Below are positions 18,031 through 25,918 of a stretch of 64,000 nucleotides of DNA, one piece after another. The number at the start of each line of letters is the position of its first letter. Position 1 is the first letter of the stretch. Origin of the DNA: Roseicella aerolata (GTDB lineage Bacteria; Pseudomonadota; Alphaproteobacteria; Acetobacterales; Acetobacteraceae); the NCBI RefSeq assembly GCF_020523605.1, contig NZ_JAJAQI010000031.1:1-64000 (forward strand), written 5' to 3'. The notes below the pieces were generated by a model, which was given only the letters and a program-made list of their open reading frames with translations, searched no databases and was not told the DNA's origin. The translations under genes were made by a program, and so were the position numbers.

Positions 18031-19149
18031 ATGAAGGACGGGCTCTCATGCCGCGCCGCGGTGCTGCGGGAGGTCGGCCGCCCCATGGCGATCGAGCGCA
18101 TCGCCATCGGCCCACTGCAGCCCGGCGACGTGCTGGTGACGGTCGAGGCCGCCTCGCTCTGCCACACCGATCTGGAGGTGATCGAGGGCCAGCTCGGCCT
18201 GGCGCTGCCGGCGGTGCTGGGGCATGAGACCGCCGGCCGCATCGCGGCGCTGGGGGAGGGCGTCACCTCGCTCGCGGTCGGTGATCCCGTCGTGCTCTCC
18301 TGGAATCCGCATTGCGGCCATTGCTTCTACTGCGCGCGGGCGCAGCCGATCCTCTGCGAACCCTATCGCGCGAATGGCCCCAGGGCCGTGCATTTCGATG
18401 GCCGGCCGCGGCTGCGCTGCGATGACGGCGGCACGCTGCACCAGCTGATGTATCTCGGCGGCTTCTCCGAATACGTGGTGGTGCCGGCGCAGCAGGCGGT
18501 GCGGATGCCGCCCGGCATTCCCGCCGACCGTGCCTGCCTGCTCGGCTGCGCGGTGATGACGGGCTTCGGCGCGGCGACGCATGTCGCCGGCATCGCATGG
18601 GGCGCGACGGTGATGGTGATCGGCGCCGGCGCGGTCGGCCTCGCCGCCATCCAGGGCGCGCGGCTGGCCGGGGCAGGGCGGATCATCGCGGTCGATCCCA
18701 ACCCGGCGCGGCGGGCCATGGCGGAGCGCGCCGGCGCCGCCACGCTGTGTGACCCGAAGGCTGCGGATCCTGCGGCGCTGGCCGCGTCGCTCACCGCCGG
18801 CCGCGGCGCCGATGTGGTGATCGAGGCGGCGGGCGTGCCGGCCGCCTTCCGCATGAGCATGGAGGCGGTGCGGCCGGGCGGGCAGGTGGTCTGGCTCGGC
18901 AAGGTCGGCGTGCAGGAGGAGGTCGCCTTCCGCTGGGGCGCGCTGATGCAGGAGAAGCGGATTACCCGCAGCAGCTATGGCGGCGCGCGGCCGGCCGAGG
19001 ATTTCCCGGCCATGGCGCAGGCCTGGCTGGACGGGGCGCTCGACCTGGACAGCCTGATCACCGCCCGCATATCGCTTGAGCAGATCAATGAGGGCTTCGC
19101 GGCGCTGAAGCGCGGTGAGGCGATCCGGTCCGTGGTGGTGTTCCCATGA
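18031..19149 (+). CDS. Zinc-dependent alcohol dehydrogenase (MDR family)
   Basis: 372 residues. Catalytic zinc ligands are visible as Cys44 (SLCHTDLEV) and His65-Glu66 (GHETAGR), and the structural zinc site as Cys95, 98, 101 and 109 (HCGHCFYCARAQPILC). The nucleotide fold shows VIGAGAVGLAA and an acidic Asp in IIAVDPNP, suggesting NAD preference. This is the class III/benzyl-alcohol-dehydrogenase branch, oxidising a primary alcohol to an aldehyde. ATG at 18031 after GGGGAGGA; a GTG lies one codon upstream. The stop overlaps the next start as ATGA. With the acyl-CoA synthetase upstream it may act on the same carbon chain; that is inference. Confidence 0.88.
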   Translation: MKDGLSCRAAVLREVGRPMAIERIAIGPLQPGDVLVTVEAASLCHTDLEVIEGQLGLALPAVLGHETAGRIAALGEGVTSLAVGDPVVLSWNPHCGHCFYCARAQPILCEPYRANGPRAVHFDGRPRLRCDDGGTLHQLMYLGGFSEYVVVPAQQAVRMPPGIPADRACLLGCAVMTGFGAATHVAGIAWGATVMVIGAGAVGLAAIQGARLAGAGRIIAVDPNPARRAMAERAGAATLCDPKAADPAALAASLTAGRGADVVIEAAGVPAAFRMSMEAVRPGGQVVWLGKVGVQEEVAFRWGALMQEKRITRSSYGGARPAEDFPAMAQAWLDGALDLDSLITARISLEQINEGFAALKRGEAIRSVVVFP

Positions 19150-19439
19150 AGATCTATGAGGGCGGGCGCGGCCTTGCGGGCGCGCAGGTGACGGTGGATG
19201 GCGCGCCGCTGGACCCGCGCTTCGACGTGAAGTGCTTCTCGCCCATGGGCTTCGAATGGACCTATGAGGGCGACGGGCCGCGCCAGCTTGCCCTCGCGCT
19301 GCTCTGCGACCATCTGGGCGATCCGCGACGCGCGCTGGACCTCACCGAGGGCTTCATGCGCTCGGTTGTCGCGGAACTCGACAATGCCTGGATGCTGACG
19401 AGCGAGGAGATCGAGGCGGCGTTGCCGCACCAGGCCTGA
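19146..19439 (+). CDS. DUF6166-type small protein
   Basis: A 97-residue protein of the pattern MKIYEGGRGL...VTVDGAPLD...FEWTYEGDGPRQLALALL, followed by an acidic DHLGDPRRAL segment and VVAELDNAWMLTSEEIEAAL. This arrangement (FEW-Y-GxGPxQLALA, then a Trp-Leu-Thr near the end) is the one seen in DUF6166 proteins, whose function is unknown. Its start overlaps the dehydrogenase stop by 4 bases (ATGA), so it is part of that operon and likely made in step with it. Confidence 0.7.
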   Translation: MKIYEGGRGLAGAQVTVDGAPLDPRFDVKCFSPMGFEWTYEGDGPRQLALALLCDHLGDPRRALDLTEGFMRSVVAELDNAWMLTSEEIEAALPHQA

Positions 19440-19548
19440 CGGACGATCGGGCCACGCAAGCGAGCCGTGTGGATGCCTTGGCGTCCACCGGACCCCGCCT
19501 GCGCGGCCCGTCACCTACCCTCCCCAAACTCGGCTTTTTTCTGCCTTT

Positions 19549-19568
19549 GCGAGTGATATATCTCTCGC
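19549..19568. promoter_or_regulatory. A/T-rich dyad upstream of the GntR gene
   Basis: GCGAGTGATATATCTCTCGC is a near-perfect palindrome (one mismatched pair) 80 bases upstream of the GntR regulator ATG, in otherwise GC-rich DNA. It is a plausible autoregulatory operator or -10 region. A complement TTGACA follows at about 19593. Confidence 0.4.
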
Positions 19569-19649
19569 GTCCCAAGAGTGTCCCAAGGCGCTGCCGGCTG
19601 TCAATGGATGGTGGTTGCCTGAATCGATTTGAGCCGCGATAGCTGCGCC

Positions 19650-20363
19650 ATGCCCCAATCCCTCTCTGCGCGCCGCCGTGCCGGCCCGCCGCCGCGCCGC
19701 CGCCGGGCTGCCCCCGATGCCGATGCGACGCTGACCGAGCAGGCCTATCGCGCCATCGAGGAGGCGATCGTCACTCTCGACCTTGCTCCCGGCGAGGTGG
19801 TGAGCGAGGCGCAGCTCTCGCAGCGGCTCGGCTTCGGCCGGACCCCGGTGCGCGAGGCGCTGCAGCGCCTCGCGCGGGAGCGGCTGGTGCGCATCCTGCC
19901 GCGGCGGGGCATCGTCGTCGCGGCGGTGGATGTCGGCGAGCAGCTTCGCCTGCTGGAGGTGCGGCGGGAGATCGAGCGGCTGATCGCCCGCACCGCGGCG
20001 CGCCGGGCCGATCCGGCGCAGCGGGCGCGCTTCGCTGAGATCGCCGAGGGCATGGAGCAGGCCGCCGCCTCGGAGGATGAGACCGGTTTCCTGCGGCTCG
20101 ATCGCGCGCTCAACCTGCTGGTCCTGGACGCGGCGCGGAACGAGTTCGCCGCTGCGGCCATGGCGCTGATGCACGGGCTGTCGCGGCGCTTCTGGTTCAT
20201 CCATTGGCGCCGGGCGGCAGGCCTGCCGCAGGCAGCCGCGGTGCATGCGGCGCTGGCGCGCGCCATTGCGGAAGGCGAGCCGGAGCGCGCTGCCGCCGCC
20301 TCCGATGCGCTGATCGACTATATCGAGGCCTTCACGCGGGCGACGCTGGCACCGGAACGCTAG
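19650..20363 (+). CDS. GntR family regulator, FCD subfamily
   Basis: 237 residues. The N-terminal winged helix shows LTEQAYRAIEEAIVTLDLAPGEVV, with recognition-helix region LSQRLGFGRTPVREALQRLA and wing RILPRRGIVV. The C-terminal all-helical FCD effector domain begins LLEVRREIERLIARTAARR and carries Asp/His candidates for metal or ligand binding (LDRALNLLVLDAA, VHAALARAI). The ATG at 19650 is chosen over an upstream TTG at 19629. The effector is unknown. It may control the preceding acyl-CoA/ADH genes or itself through the upstream dyad. A strong hairpin follows the stop. Confidence 0.87.
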   Translation: MPQSLSARRRAGPPPRRRRAAPDADATLTEQAYRAIEEAIVTLDLAPGEVVSEAQLSQRLGFGRTPVREALQRLARERLVRILPRRGIVVAAVDVGEQLRLLEVRREIERLIARTAARRADPAQRARFAEIAEGMEQAAASEDETGFLRLDRALNLLVLDAARNEFAAAAMALMHGLSRRFWFIHWRRAAGLPQAAAVHAALARAIAEGEPERAAAASDALIDYIEAFTRATLAPER

Positions 20364-20391
20364 GGCCGATCGCGCGCGGGCGCGATCGGCC
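20364..20391 (+). terminator. Strong stem-loop after the GntR gene
   Basis: GGCCGATCGCGC / GCGCGATCGGCC, 12 perfect pairs with a 4-base loop, immediately after the stop codon. No T-run follows. Confidence 0.6.
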
Positions 20392-20740
20392 GGACGCCTG
20401 AAGCCATTTGAGGAAGACGGGGCAGGGCGGATCGGCGTCCGAGCCGCAGGCCATCCGCCGGAGGCGCCTGGTGCTGCGTCCGGCGGTCCGGCCAATGTCC
20501 GGGCCGGCAGTTCGCGCCGCCGGGATGCATCCATTCAGGCGAGGTTGGCCCGGGCGCGGATCGCCGAGGAGGCGTGAACGCCCGGGCCCGCGGATCCCGC
20601 GAGGGTCACGGCCCGTTGCGCATGGCGTTCGGGAAGGAGCCCCGGGCCGCCGCCTCCGCGCCGCGCCGGCAATGCCGCCTTGACCCCGCTGACGCGCGGC
20701 TGATATGTCAGCGCCACGCAAGGGCAGGGAGACGGGCGCC
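20392..20740. other. Intergenic region, no gene seen
   Basis: About 350 bases of very GC-rich DNA. Short frames exist on both strands but have Arg/Pro/Gly-biased, shadow-like composition. A weak relative of repeat element A (GATCGCCGAGGAGGCGTGAACG) is present near 20560-20590. Confidence 0.4.
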
Positions 20741-21571
20741 ATGGACGGCACCGCGACGAATGCGACGGCCGCGCTGAAGCGGGAGCGCCTCTCCCGCCGG
20801 CAACAGGCCTTCCGCGCCGATTTCCGGGCGAAGATCGGCGCGCTCTATCATGGCTGGGCGCATGTCGCGCTGATCTACGCCATCGGCGGCGCCGCCATCT
20901 GGTACTGCGCGCGGCAGATCGGCTCCCCCGCCTGGTACGAGTGGCTGGTGGTGCCCGTGGCCTTCGTCACCGCCAACATCTTCGAATGGTGGATCCACAA
21001 GTACGTCATGCACCGGCCGCTGAAGGGCCTGATGGGCATCTACAAGCGGCACACCCTGGCGCATCACCAGTTCTTCACGGAGAACGAGTACACCATCGAC
21101 GACACGCGCGACTTCCGCATCGTGTTCTTCCCGCCCTATGCGCTGATCACCTTCCTTGCGATGTCGCTGGTGCCGGCCTGGCTGCTGAACCTGGCGGGCT
21201 TCCCGGATGCCGGCTGGCTGCTGCTGATCACCAATACCGCGCTCTACCTGAACTACGAATTCTTCCATTTCTGCTGCCATGTGAAGGATGACCGGATCGT
21301 CCGGCACATTCCCTTCATCAACACCATCCGCCGCCACCATGCCGCGCACCACAATACGGCGATCATGATGGAGCGGAATTTCAACCTGACCTATCCGATC
21401 GCCGACTGGCTGTTCGCCACCAGCGACCTGAAGCGCGGGCTGCTCGGCCACCTGCTGAACGGCTATGATTCCCGCTTCGTGCGCGGCGACCTCAAGCGCG
21501 TGCGCAACACCCTCGATGATCCGCAGGCCGGTGCGCCGAAGGCGCGCGGGCCGGTCATGGCGGCGGAGTAG
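20741..21571 (+). CDS. Fatty acid hydroxylase / sterol desaturase family protein
   Basis: 276-residue membrane di-iron oxygenase. Histidine clusters follow the family order: HKYVMH (His86, His91), HTLAHHQ (His104, 108, 109), then HFCCH near 185 and HHAAHHN near 205. Hydrophobic helices flank them (ALIYAIGGAAIWYCA, LVVPVAFVTANIF, YALITFLAMSLV, GWLLLITNTALYL). Relatives hydroxylate or desaturate lipid, sterol or carotenoid substrates using O2; the substrate here is unknown. The ATG at 20741 follows CAGGGAGACGG. A 67-residue membrane protein follows 5 bases after its stop. Confidence 0.85.
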   Translation: MDGTATNATAALKRERLSRRQQAFRADFRAKIGALYHGWAHVALIYAIGGAAIWYCARQIGSPAWYEWLVVPVAFVTANIFEWWIHKYVMHRPLKGLMGIYKRHTLAHHQFFTENEYTIDDTRDFRIVFFPPYALITFLAMSLVPAWLLNLAGFPDAGWLLLITNTALYLNYEFFHFCCHVKDDRIVRHIPFINTIRRHHAAHHNTAIMMERNFNLTYPIADWLFATSDLKRGLLGHLLNGYDSRFVRGDLKRVRNTLDDPQAGAPKARGPVMAAE

Positions 21572-21576
21572 CACCC

Positions 21577-21780
21577 ATGGCCGCGCTCACGCCGCTCGAT
21601 GGCGGCGGCATCAAGACCTCCCGCGCCTCGCTCTTCGGCGGCATCGCGGTGGCGATCGGCGTCTTCGTGCTGTGGGTCGTGCTCGCGCGCGATCTCGGCG
21701 CGGCAGGAGTCGCCTCCCTGGCCATTGGCGCGGTGGTCAGCGGATTGATCGGCCTGTGGATCTGGCGCGCCGATCTGTAG
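21577..21780 (+). CDS. Small two-helix membrane protein
   Basis: 67 residues, starting MAALTPLDGGGIKTSR, with two hydrophobic helices (ASLFGGIAVAIGVFVLWVVLA and GVASLAIGAVVSGLIGLWIW separated by a short polar turn). It begins 5 bases after the hydroxylase stop with GGAG as ribosome site, so it is probably co-translated. It may be an accessory subunit. No family is recognised. Confidence 0.6.
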   Translation: MAALTPLDGGGIKTSRASLFGGIAVAIGVFVLWVVLARDLGAAGVASLAIGAVVSGLIGLWIWRADL

Positions 21781-21939
21781 CGTTGCGGGCGCATTGGCGG
21801 CCCGGTCCACAACCCTACGCTTTCGTCCTGGGGACGTGCTGCACCAGGACTTGTTGAACCGTATGCAATCACGGGATTGCAACCACCCTGTCCTGCCTCC
21901 GTTCCCTAAGCAAAGAGAAGCAATCGGGGGAGGCGGCAG

Positions 21940-23019
21940 GTGGACGAGGAGGCAGGGCTGCACCCAAGGGGCGCGTGGCGGGAAGCGCCGGCGCAGGATC
22001 CCGTGCAGGGCTCGGCCGGCTTGCTGCGGGCGCTGCCCGAAGGCTGGGCGATGCTGGGCCGCTGCCGCACCGGTGCCGCGGGGCCGGCAAGCTACCCGAC
22101 CGGCTGCTACGCGCTTGCGCATCCGACGACCGGAATCGCCCTGGTGGATGTGGCGCCGGACGTCACGCCGAATGCCGAGGCGAGGCTGCGGCGCGCCCTG
22201 GGCGCGGCGAATTTCTGGCCGGCCTTCCCGGGCTATCTCCCGGTCTGGCATGGCCGGATCGAACTGGCCGCCTGGCGATCGCTGCCGGGCATCATGGCCG
22301 AGGGCTTTTCCGAACTGCCGCCGCTGACGGTGCCGGGCAGGGGCGCCTGGATCGCCGCCGCGCGCTCGGCGCTGGCCGAGGACGGGGCCTGGGAGGTGCC
22401 GGGTGCCGCCCCACGCGGGCCCAGACCACTGGTGCCCGTCGCCGTGCCGCTGGATGAGGAGGAGGATGCCGCGCCGCCCCGCCGGCCCTGGCGCGGGCGC
22501 CTCGGCCTGGTGCTCGGCTTCGCCGCGACCTTCGCCCTGGGTCTGGCGAGCGGGATGGCGCTGCTCTCGGGCGAGGCGCCACCGTCTGGCCCCGCCTCGG
22601 CCGGCCTGGCCACCATGCCGGCGCCGCTGCCGGTTGCCATGCCGACGGCCACGCCGTCACCGCCCGGCGAGGCGATACGGCCGGAACAGGCCATGGCCGC
22701 GCCGGAGCCGGCCGTGTCGCCGCCCCCACCCGCGCCCCAGCCGGTCATCGAGGCGGCGGTGCCGCCGCCGGCCGCCGCCCCGGCCAGCGCAGAGGCGCAG
22801 GATGCCGCCGGCGCGGACCCGATCGAGCCGGCCGAGGCCGTCCCGGACGAGTTGCCCCTGCCGCCCGAGGCGCCGAAGGCGCCCGTGCAGAGAGCCAGCC
22901 AGCCGCGCGAGCGCATCGACCGGGCCTGCAGCCAGGCGCTGTACCGCTACCAGCTGGGGCAGCCCCTGACGGCGGCCGAGGCCGCCTATCTGCGGGATGG
23001 CTGCGTGACGCGGCGGTGA
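21940..23019 (+). CDS. Single-pass membrane protein with a Pro/Ala-rich linker
   Basis: A 359-residue protein of unknown function. Residues 1-170 look like a folded cytoplasmic domain (LPEGWAMLGRCRTGAAGPASYPTG...). A single helix at about 188-208 (LGLVLGFAATFALGLASGMAL) crosses the membrane, followed by about 110 residues rich in Pro and Ala and a small C-terminal domain with two Cys (RIDRACSQALYRYQLGQ, AAYLRDGCVTRR). The layout suggests a cell-envelope protein reaching into the periplasm. GTG start at 21940 with GGGGGAGG upstream. Conserved only as a pattern; nothing is recognised. Confidence 0.65.
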   Translation: MDEEAGLHPRGAWREAPAQDPVQGSAGLLRALPEGWAMLGRCRTGAAGPASYPTGCYALAHPTTGIALVDVAPDVTPNAEARLRRALGAANFWPAFPGYLPVWHGRIELAAWRSLPGIMAEGFSELPPLTVPGRGAWIAAARSALAEDGAWEVPGAAPRGPRPLVPVAVPLDEEEDAAPPRRPWRGRLGLVLGFAATFALGLASGMALLSGEAPPSGPASAGLATMPAPLPVAMPTATPSPPGEAIRPEQAMAAPEPAVSPPPPAPQPVIEAAVPPPAAAPASAEAQDAAGADPIEPAEAVPDELPLPPEAPKAPVQRASQPRERIDRACSQALYRYQLGQPLTAAEAAYLRDGCVTRR

Positions 23020-23082
23020 GGCCGCGGCGGGCGCCGCCCGCCGCCGGATGGCCGATCCCGGCCCTCCGCGCAGCGGCCGCCA

Positions 23083-23183
23083 CAGCGGATGGCGTTCATG
23101 TCTGACCGCCCATCCGCTGCGGCTCTATTGTCTCTCGGGCGGATTCACGCGCCTCGGAGTTCACGCCCCTCCGCGATCCGCTC
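23083..23183 (-). repeat. Composite palindromic repeat, one copy
   Basis: Palindrome B at 23083-23119 and element A at 23138-23183, in minus orientation (A adjacent to the gene end). The TAG on the minus strand at 23185-23183 is the stop codon of the nicotinamidase-like gene and overlaps the last base of A. Confidence 0.85.
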
Positions 23184-23929
23184 TAGGCAAAGGCGGCCGA
23201 GGTGACGAACTGCACGCCCGCCGCCGTCAGCCGGCGCTTCGCCGCGTCGATGGTGGTGCCGCCCTCCGCCGGCAGGCCGATGCCGCGGCAGGCATCCTCG
23301 ATGACGAAGACGGCGTAGCCGAGCTTCACCGCATCCTCCGCCGACCAGGCCACGCAGTAATCCGTGGCGAGCCCGGCCAGGAACAGCCGTCTCATCCCGC
23401 GCGCCTGCAGCCAGCCATGCAGGCCCGTCGTCGTCCGCCGATCGTTCTCGAAGAAGGTGGAGTAGCTGTCGATCTCGCGGTGGAACCCCTTGCGCACGAC
23501 CAGTTCGATCCGCGCCTGCGCCAGGTTCTTGTGGAGTTGCGCACTGGGGCTGCCCTGGATGCCGTGGTCCGGCCAGAGCGTCTGCGGGCCATAGGGCATC
23601 TCGATCGTCTCGAAGGGCTGCTTCCCGGGATGCGAGGAGGCGAAGGAGGAATGCCCGGCTGGATGCCAGTCCTGCGTCGCGAAGGCATGCAGGAAGGGGC
23701 CGGCGAGCAGCCGGTTGATCACCGGCACCACCGCGTCGCCATCCTGCACCGGCAACTCGCCGCCCGGCATGAAGGTGGGCTGGACATCGACGATGCCGAG
23801 GATGTCGGTGGCGGGATCGGGGGTGATGCCGGCCATGGTCGGGCTCCGATTCTGCGCATGGGCCTGGGAGAGGAGAGGGGCGGCAACGAGGGCGGCAATC
23901 GCCTCGCGGCGGGGCAGGGGATGCGGCAC
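23183..23929 (-). CDS. pncA: Nicotinamidase-like cysteine hydrolase, possibly exported
   Basis: Isochorismatase-fold amidase that should turn nicotinamide into nicotinate for NAD salvage. The catalytic triad is Asp48 (GIVDVQPTF), Lys147 (VVRKGFH) and Cys192 (TDYCVAW). Metal ligands lie in QDWHPAGHSSF. Numbering is from the GTG at 23929, which gives an N-terminus of RREAIAALVAAPLLSQAHA, a Tat/Sec-like signal sequence. A shorter protein from the ATG at 23836 (MAGITPDPATD) would be cytosolic like most PncA. The stop codon lies in a repeat element. Enzyme family is sure; location and start are not. Confidence 0.82.
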   Translation of the reverse strand: MPHPLPRREAIAALVAAPLLSQAHAQNRSPTMAGITPDPATDILGIVDVQPTFMPGGELPVQDGDAVVPVINRLLAGPFLHAFATQDWHPAGHSSFASSHPGKQPFETIEMPYGPQTLWPDHGIQGSPSAQLHKNLAQARIELVVRKGFHREIDSYSTFFENDRRTTTGLHGWLQARGMRRLFLAGLATDYCVAWSAEDAVKLGYAVFVIEDACRGIGLPAEGGTTIDAAKRRLTAAGVQFVTSAAFA

Positions 23930-23962
23930 GGGCGGGCTCCTGCAGCGAGCCGGCCGAGGCTA

Positions 23963-24000
23963 TAGCGGATCGCGTCCAGGACCGAAGGCCAATCCGCCGC
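23963..24000. repeat. Degenerate palindrome B
   Basis: AGCGGATCGCGTCC...GGCCAATCCGCCG, a diverged copy of the B palindrome without a recognisable A half, between the nicotinamidase-like and gamma-glutamyltransferase genes. Confidence 0.5.
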
Positions 24001-24088
24001 ACGCCCTCGCCGGGCGGAGGCCACGCACCCGTCTTGCGCACCCGGCCGCGCGGCGCGAGGCTCCTGGCGCATCGCAGGGGGGAACCGC

Positions 24089-25816
24089 ATGACCGCAACC
24101 GGGTGGCGCAGCCGCGCCGGCACCGTCTTCGCGCCGGAGAAGCACCCCGCCACCGGCAGCCGCGGCATGGTGGTCACCAACCATCCGCTCGCCTCCGCCG
24201 CCGGGGCGGAGATGCTGGCCGAGGGCGGCAACGCGGTGGATGCCGGCATCGCCGCGCTCTTCGCCCTGACGGTGGTCGAGCCGATGATGGTGGGCCTGCT
24301 CGGCGGCGGCATGGCCCATCTCCGCCTGCCGGACGGCAGGCATACCGTGCTGGACGGGCTTTCCACCGTGCCCGCCGCGGGGCGGCCCGACATGTTCACC
24401 CCCGTCAGCCAGGACTGGCCGGCGGCGCTGGAGACGGTGGGGCGGGAGAATGCGGTCGGGCCGAAATCCGTCGCCGTGCCAGGCAACCTGCTGGCCTGGT
24501 GCGAGGCGCTGCGGCGCCATGGGCGGCTCTTCCTCGCGGATGTCATGGCGCCCGCCATCCGCCTGGCCAGGCGCGGCTTCGCCGTCACCCCCTACCTCGC
24601 CGAATGCATCGCGGAGGCGGCCGGGGACCTGTCGCGCGACCCCGCCATCGCGGCGGTGCTGCTGCCGGGCGGCACGCCGCTCCGCGCGGGCGAGCGGCTG
24701 GTGATCCCGGGACAGGCCGAGACGCTGGCCGCCATCGCGCAGGAAGGGCCCGGCGCGCTGCATGGCGGCGCTCTCGGCGCCGCGGTCGCGGCCGACATCG
24801 CCCGCCGCGGCGGGCTGCTGGGCGAGGCGGATCTGCGCGACGCGCGGCTGATCGAGCGTGCCCCGGTGCGCGGCACCTACCGGGGCGTCGAGGTGGTGGG
24901 GCCGCCACCGCCTTCCTCGGGCGGCGTGCATGTCCTCCAGATGCTGAACATCCTGGAGGGCTTCGACCTGCAGGCGCTCGGCTATGGCACGCCGGAGAGC
25001 TGCCACCTGATCGCCGAGGCGCTGAAGATCGCCTTTGCCGACCGCGCGGCCGCGACCGCCGATCCGGATTTCGTCGATGTCCCGGTCGCCCGGCTGCTGT
25101 CGGCCTCCTATGCGCAGGAGCGCCGCGCCCTGATCGACCGCGGCCGCGCCAGGGCCTGGCAGGCGGGCGTGCCGGCGGCCGGGGAAAGCCCCAACACCAC
25201 CCACCTGACCGTCGCGGATGCCGAGGGGCACATCCTCTGCGCCACGCATACCATCAACAGCCTGTTCGGCGCCCGCTTCCTGGTCCCCGAGCTTGGGCTG
25301 ATCCCGAACAACTACATGGCGCTGTTCGACCCGCGGCCGGGCCATGCGCTCTCCATCGCGCCGGGCAAGCGCATCTCCACCAGCCAGGCGCCCCTGGTCG
25401 CGCTGCGGGACGGCAGGCCCATCCTCGCCCTCGGCCTGCCCGGGGGCCTGCGCATCTTCGGTTCCGCCATGCAGGCGCTGATCAACATCCTCGACCACGG
25501 GATGAGCCTGCAGGAGGCGGTGGAGGCACCGCGCATCTGGACCCAGGGCCCGGGGGCGCAGGGGCCGCTGGAGGTGGAGGCGGGCCTCTCCGCCGCGACG
25601 CGGGACGGGCTGCGCGCGCTTGGCCATGATGTCGTCGCGCTGCCGCATGTGGCGGGCGGGATGTGCGCCATCGGCTTCCACCCGGACGGGCTGCTGGAAG
25701 GGGCGGCCTGCTGGCGGGCGGATGGCACGGCGATCGGCCTCGGCGGCGGGCTGGCGCGGGCCGGGGTGCGCTTCTGGCCGGATGCCGCGCGGCAGGGGCC
25801 TGCCCGGGGCACATGA
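24089..25816 (+). CDS. Gamma-glutamyltransferase family protein
   Basis: 575 residues. Ntn-hydrolase precursor that should autocleave before the Thr at about residue 370 in SPNTTHLTVAD, producing large and small subunits. Family motifs: MVVTNHPLASAAGAEMLAEGGNAVDA, VVGPPPPSSGGVHVLQMLN and NNYMALFDP, with an ISTSQAPLV segment. It lacks a signal peptide, unlike periplasmic GGT, so it may be a cytoplasmic hydrolase or acylase-type relative. The ATG at 24089 follows GGGGGGAA. It is followed 100 bases later by an LLM monooxygenase on the same strand. Substrate (glutathione or another gamma-glutamyl amide) is unresolved. Confidence 0.85.
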   Translation: MTATGWRSRAGTVFAPEKHPATGSRGMVVTNHPLASAAGAEMLAEGGNAVDAGIAALFALTVVEPMMVGLLGGGMAHLRLPDGRHTVLDGLSTVPAAGRPDMFTPVSQDWPAALETVGRENAVGPKSVAVPGNLLAWCEALRRHGRLFLADVMAPAIRLARRGFAVTPYLAECIAEAAGDLSRDPAIAAVLLPGGTPLRAGERLVIPGQAETLAAIAQEGPGALHGGALGAAVAADIARRGGLLGEADLRDARLIERAPVRGTYRGVEVVGPPPPSSGGVHVLQMLNILEGFDLQALGYGTPESCHLIAEALKIAFADRAAATADPDFVDVPVARLLSASYAQERRALIDRGRARAWQAGVPAAGESPNTTHLTVADAEGHILCATHTINSLFGARFLVPELGLIPNNYMALFDPRPGHALSIAPGKRISTSQAPLVALRDGRPILALGLPGGLRIFGSAMQALINILDHGMSLQEAVEAPRIWTQGPGAQGPLEVEAGLSAATRDGLRALGHDVVALPHVAGGMCAIGFHPDGLLEGAACWRADGTAIGLGGGLARAGVRFWPDAARQGPARGT

Positions 25817-25918
25817 TGGCGGCGCGGAGGGGCGGCGCCGGCCGGGCCGGCTGAGACCCCATCCTGGCATGTCGCGTGCTAGCCTCCGCGCCAGTCCCCG
25901 GATGCGCGGAGCGGAACG

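Noticed and set aside
20408-20717. Small frames on both strands in the 20.4-20.7 kb gap
   Set aside because: Arg/Gly/Pro-biased, no ribosome sites, no motif.
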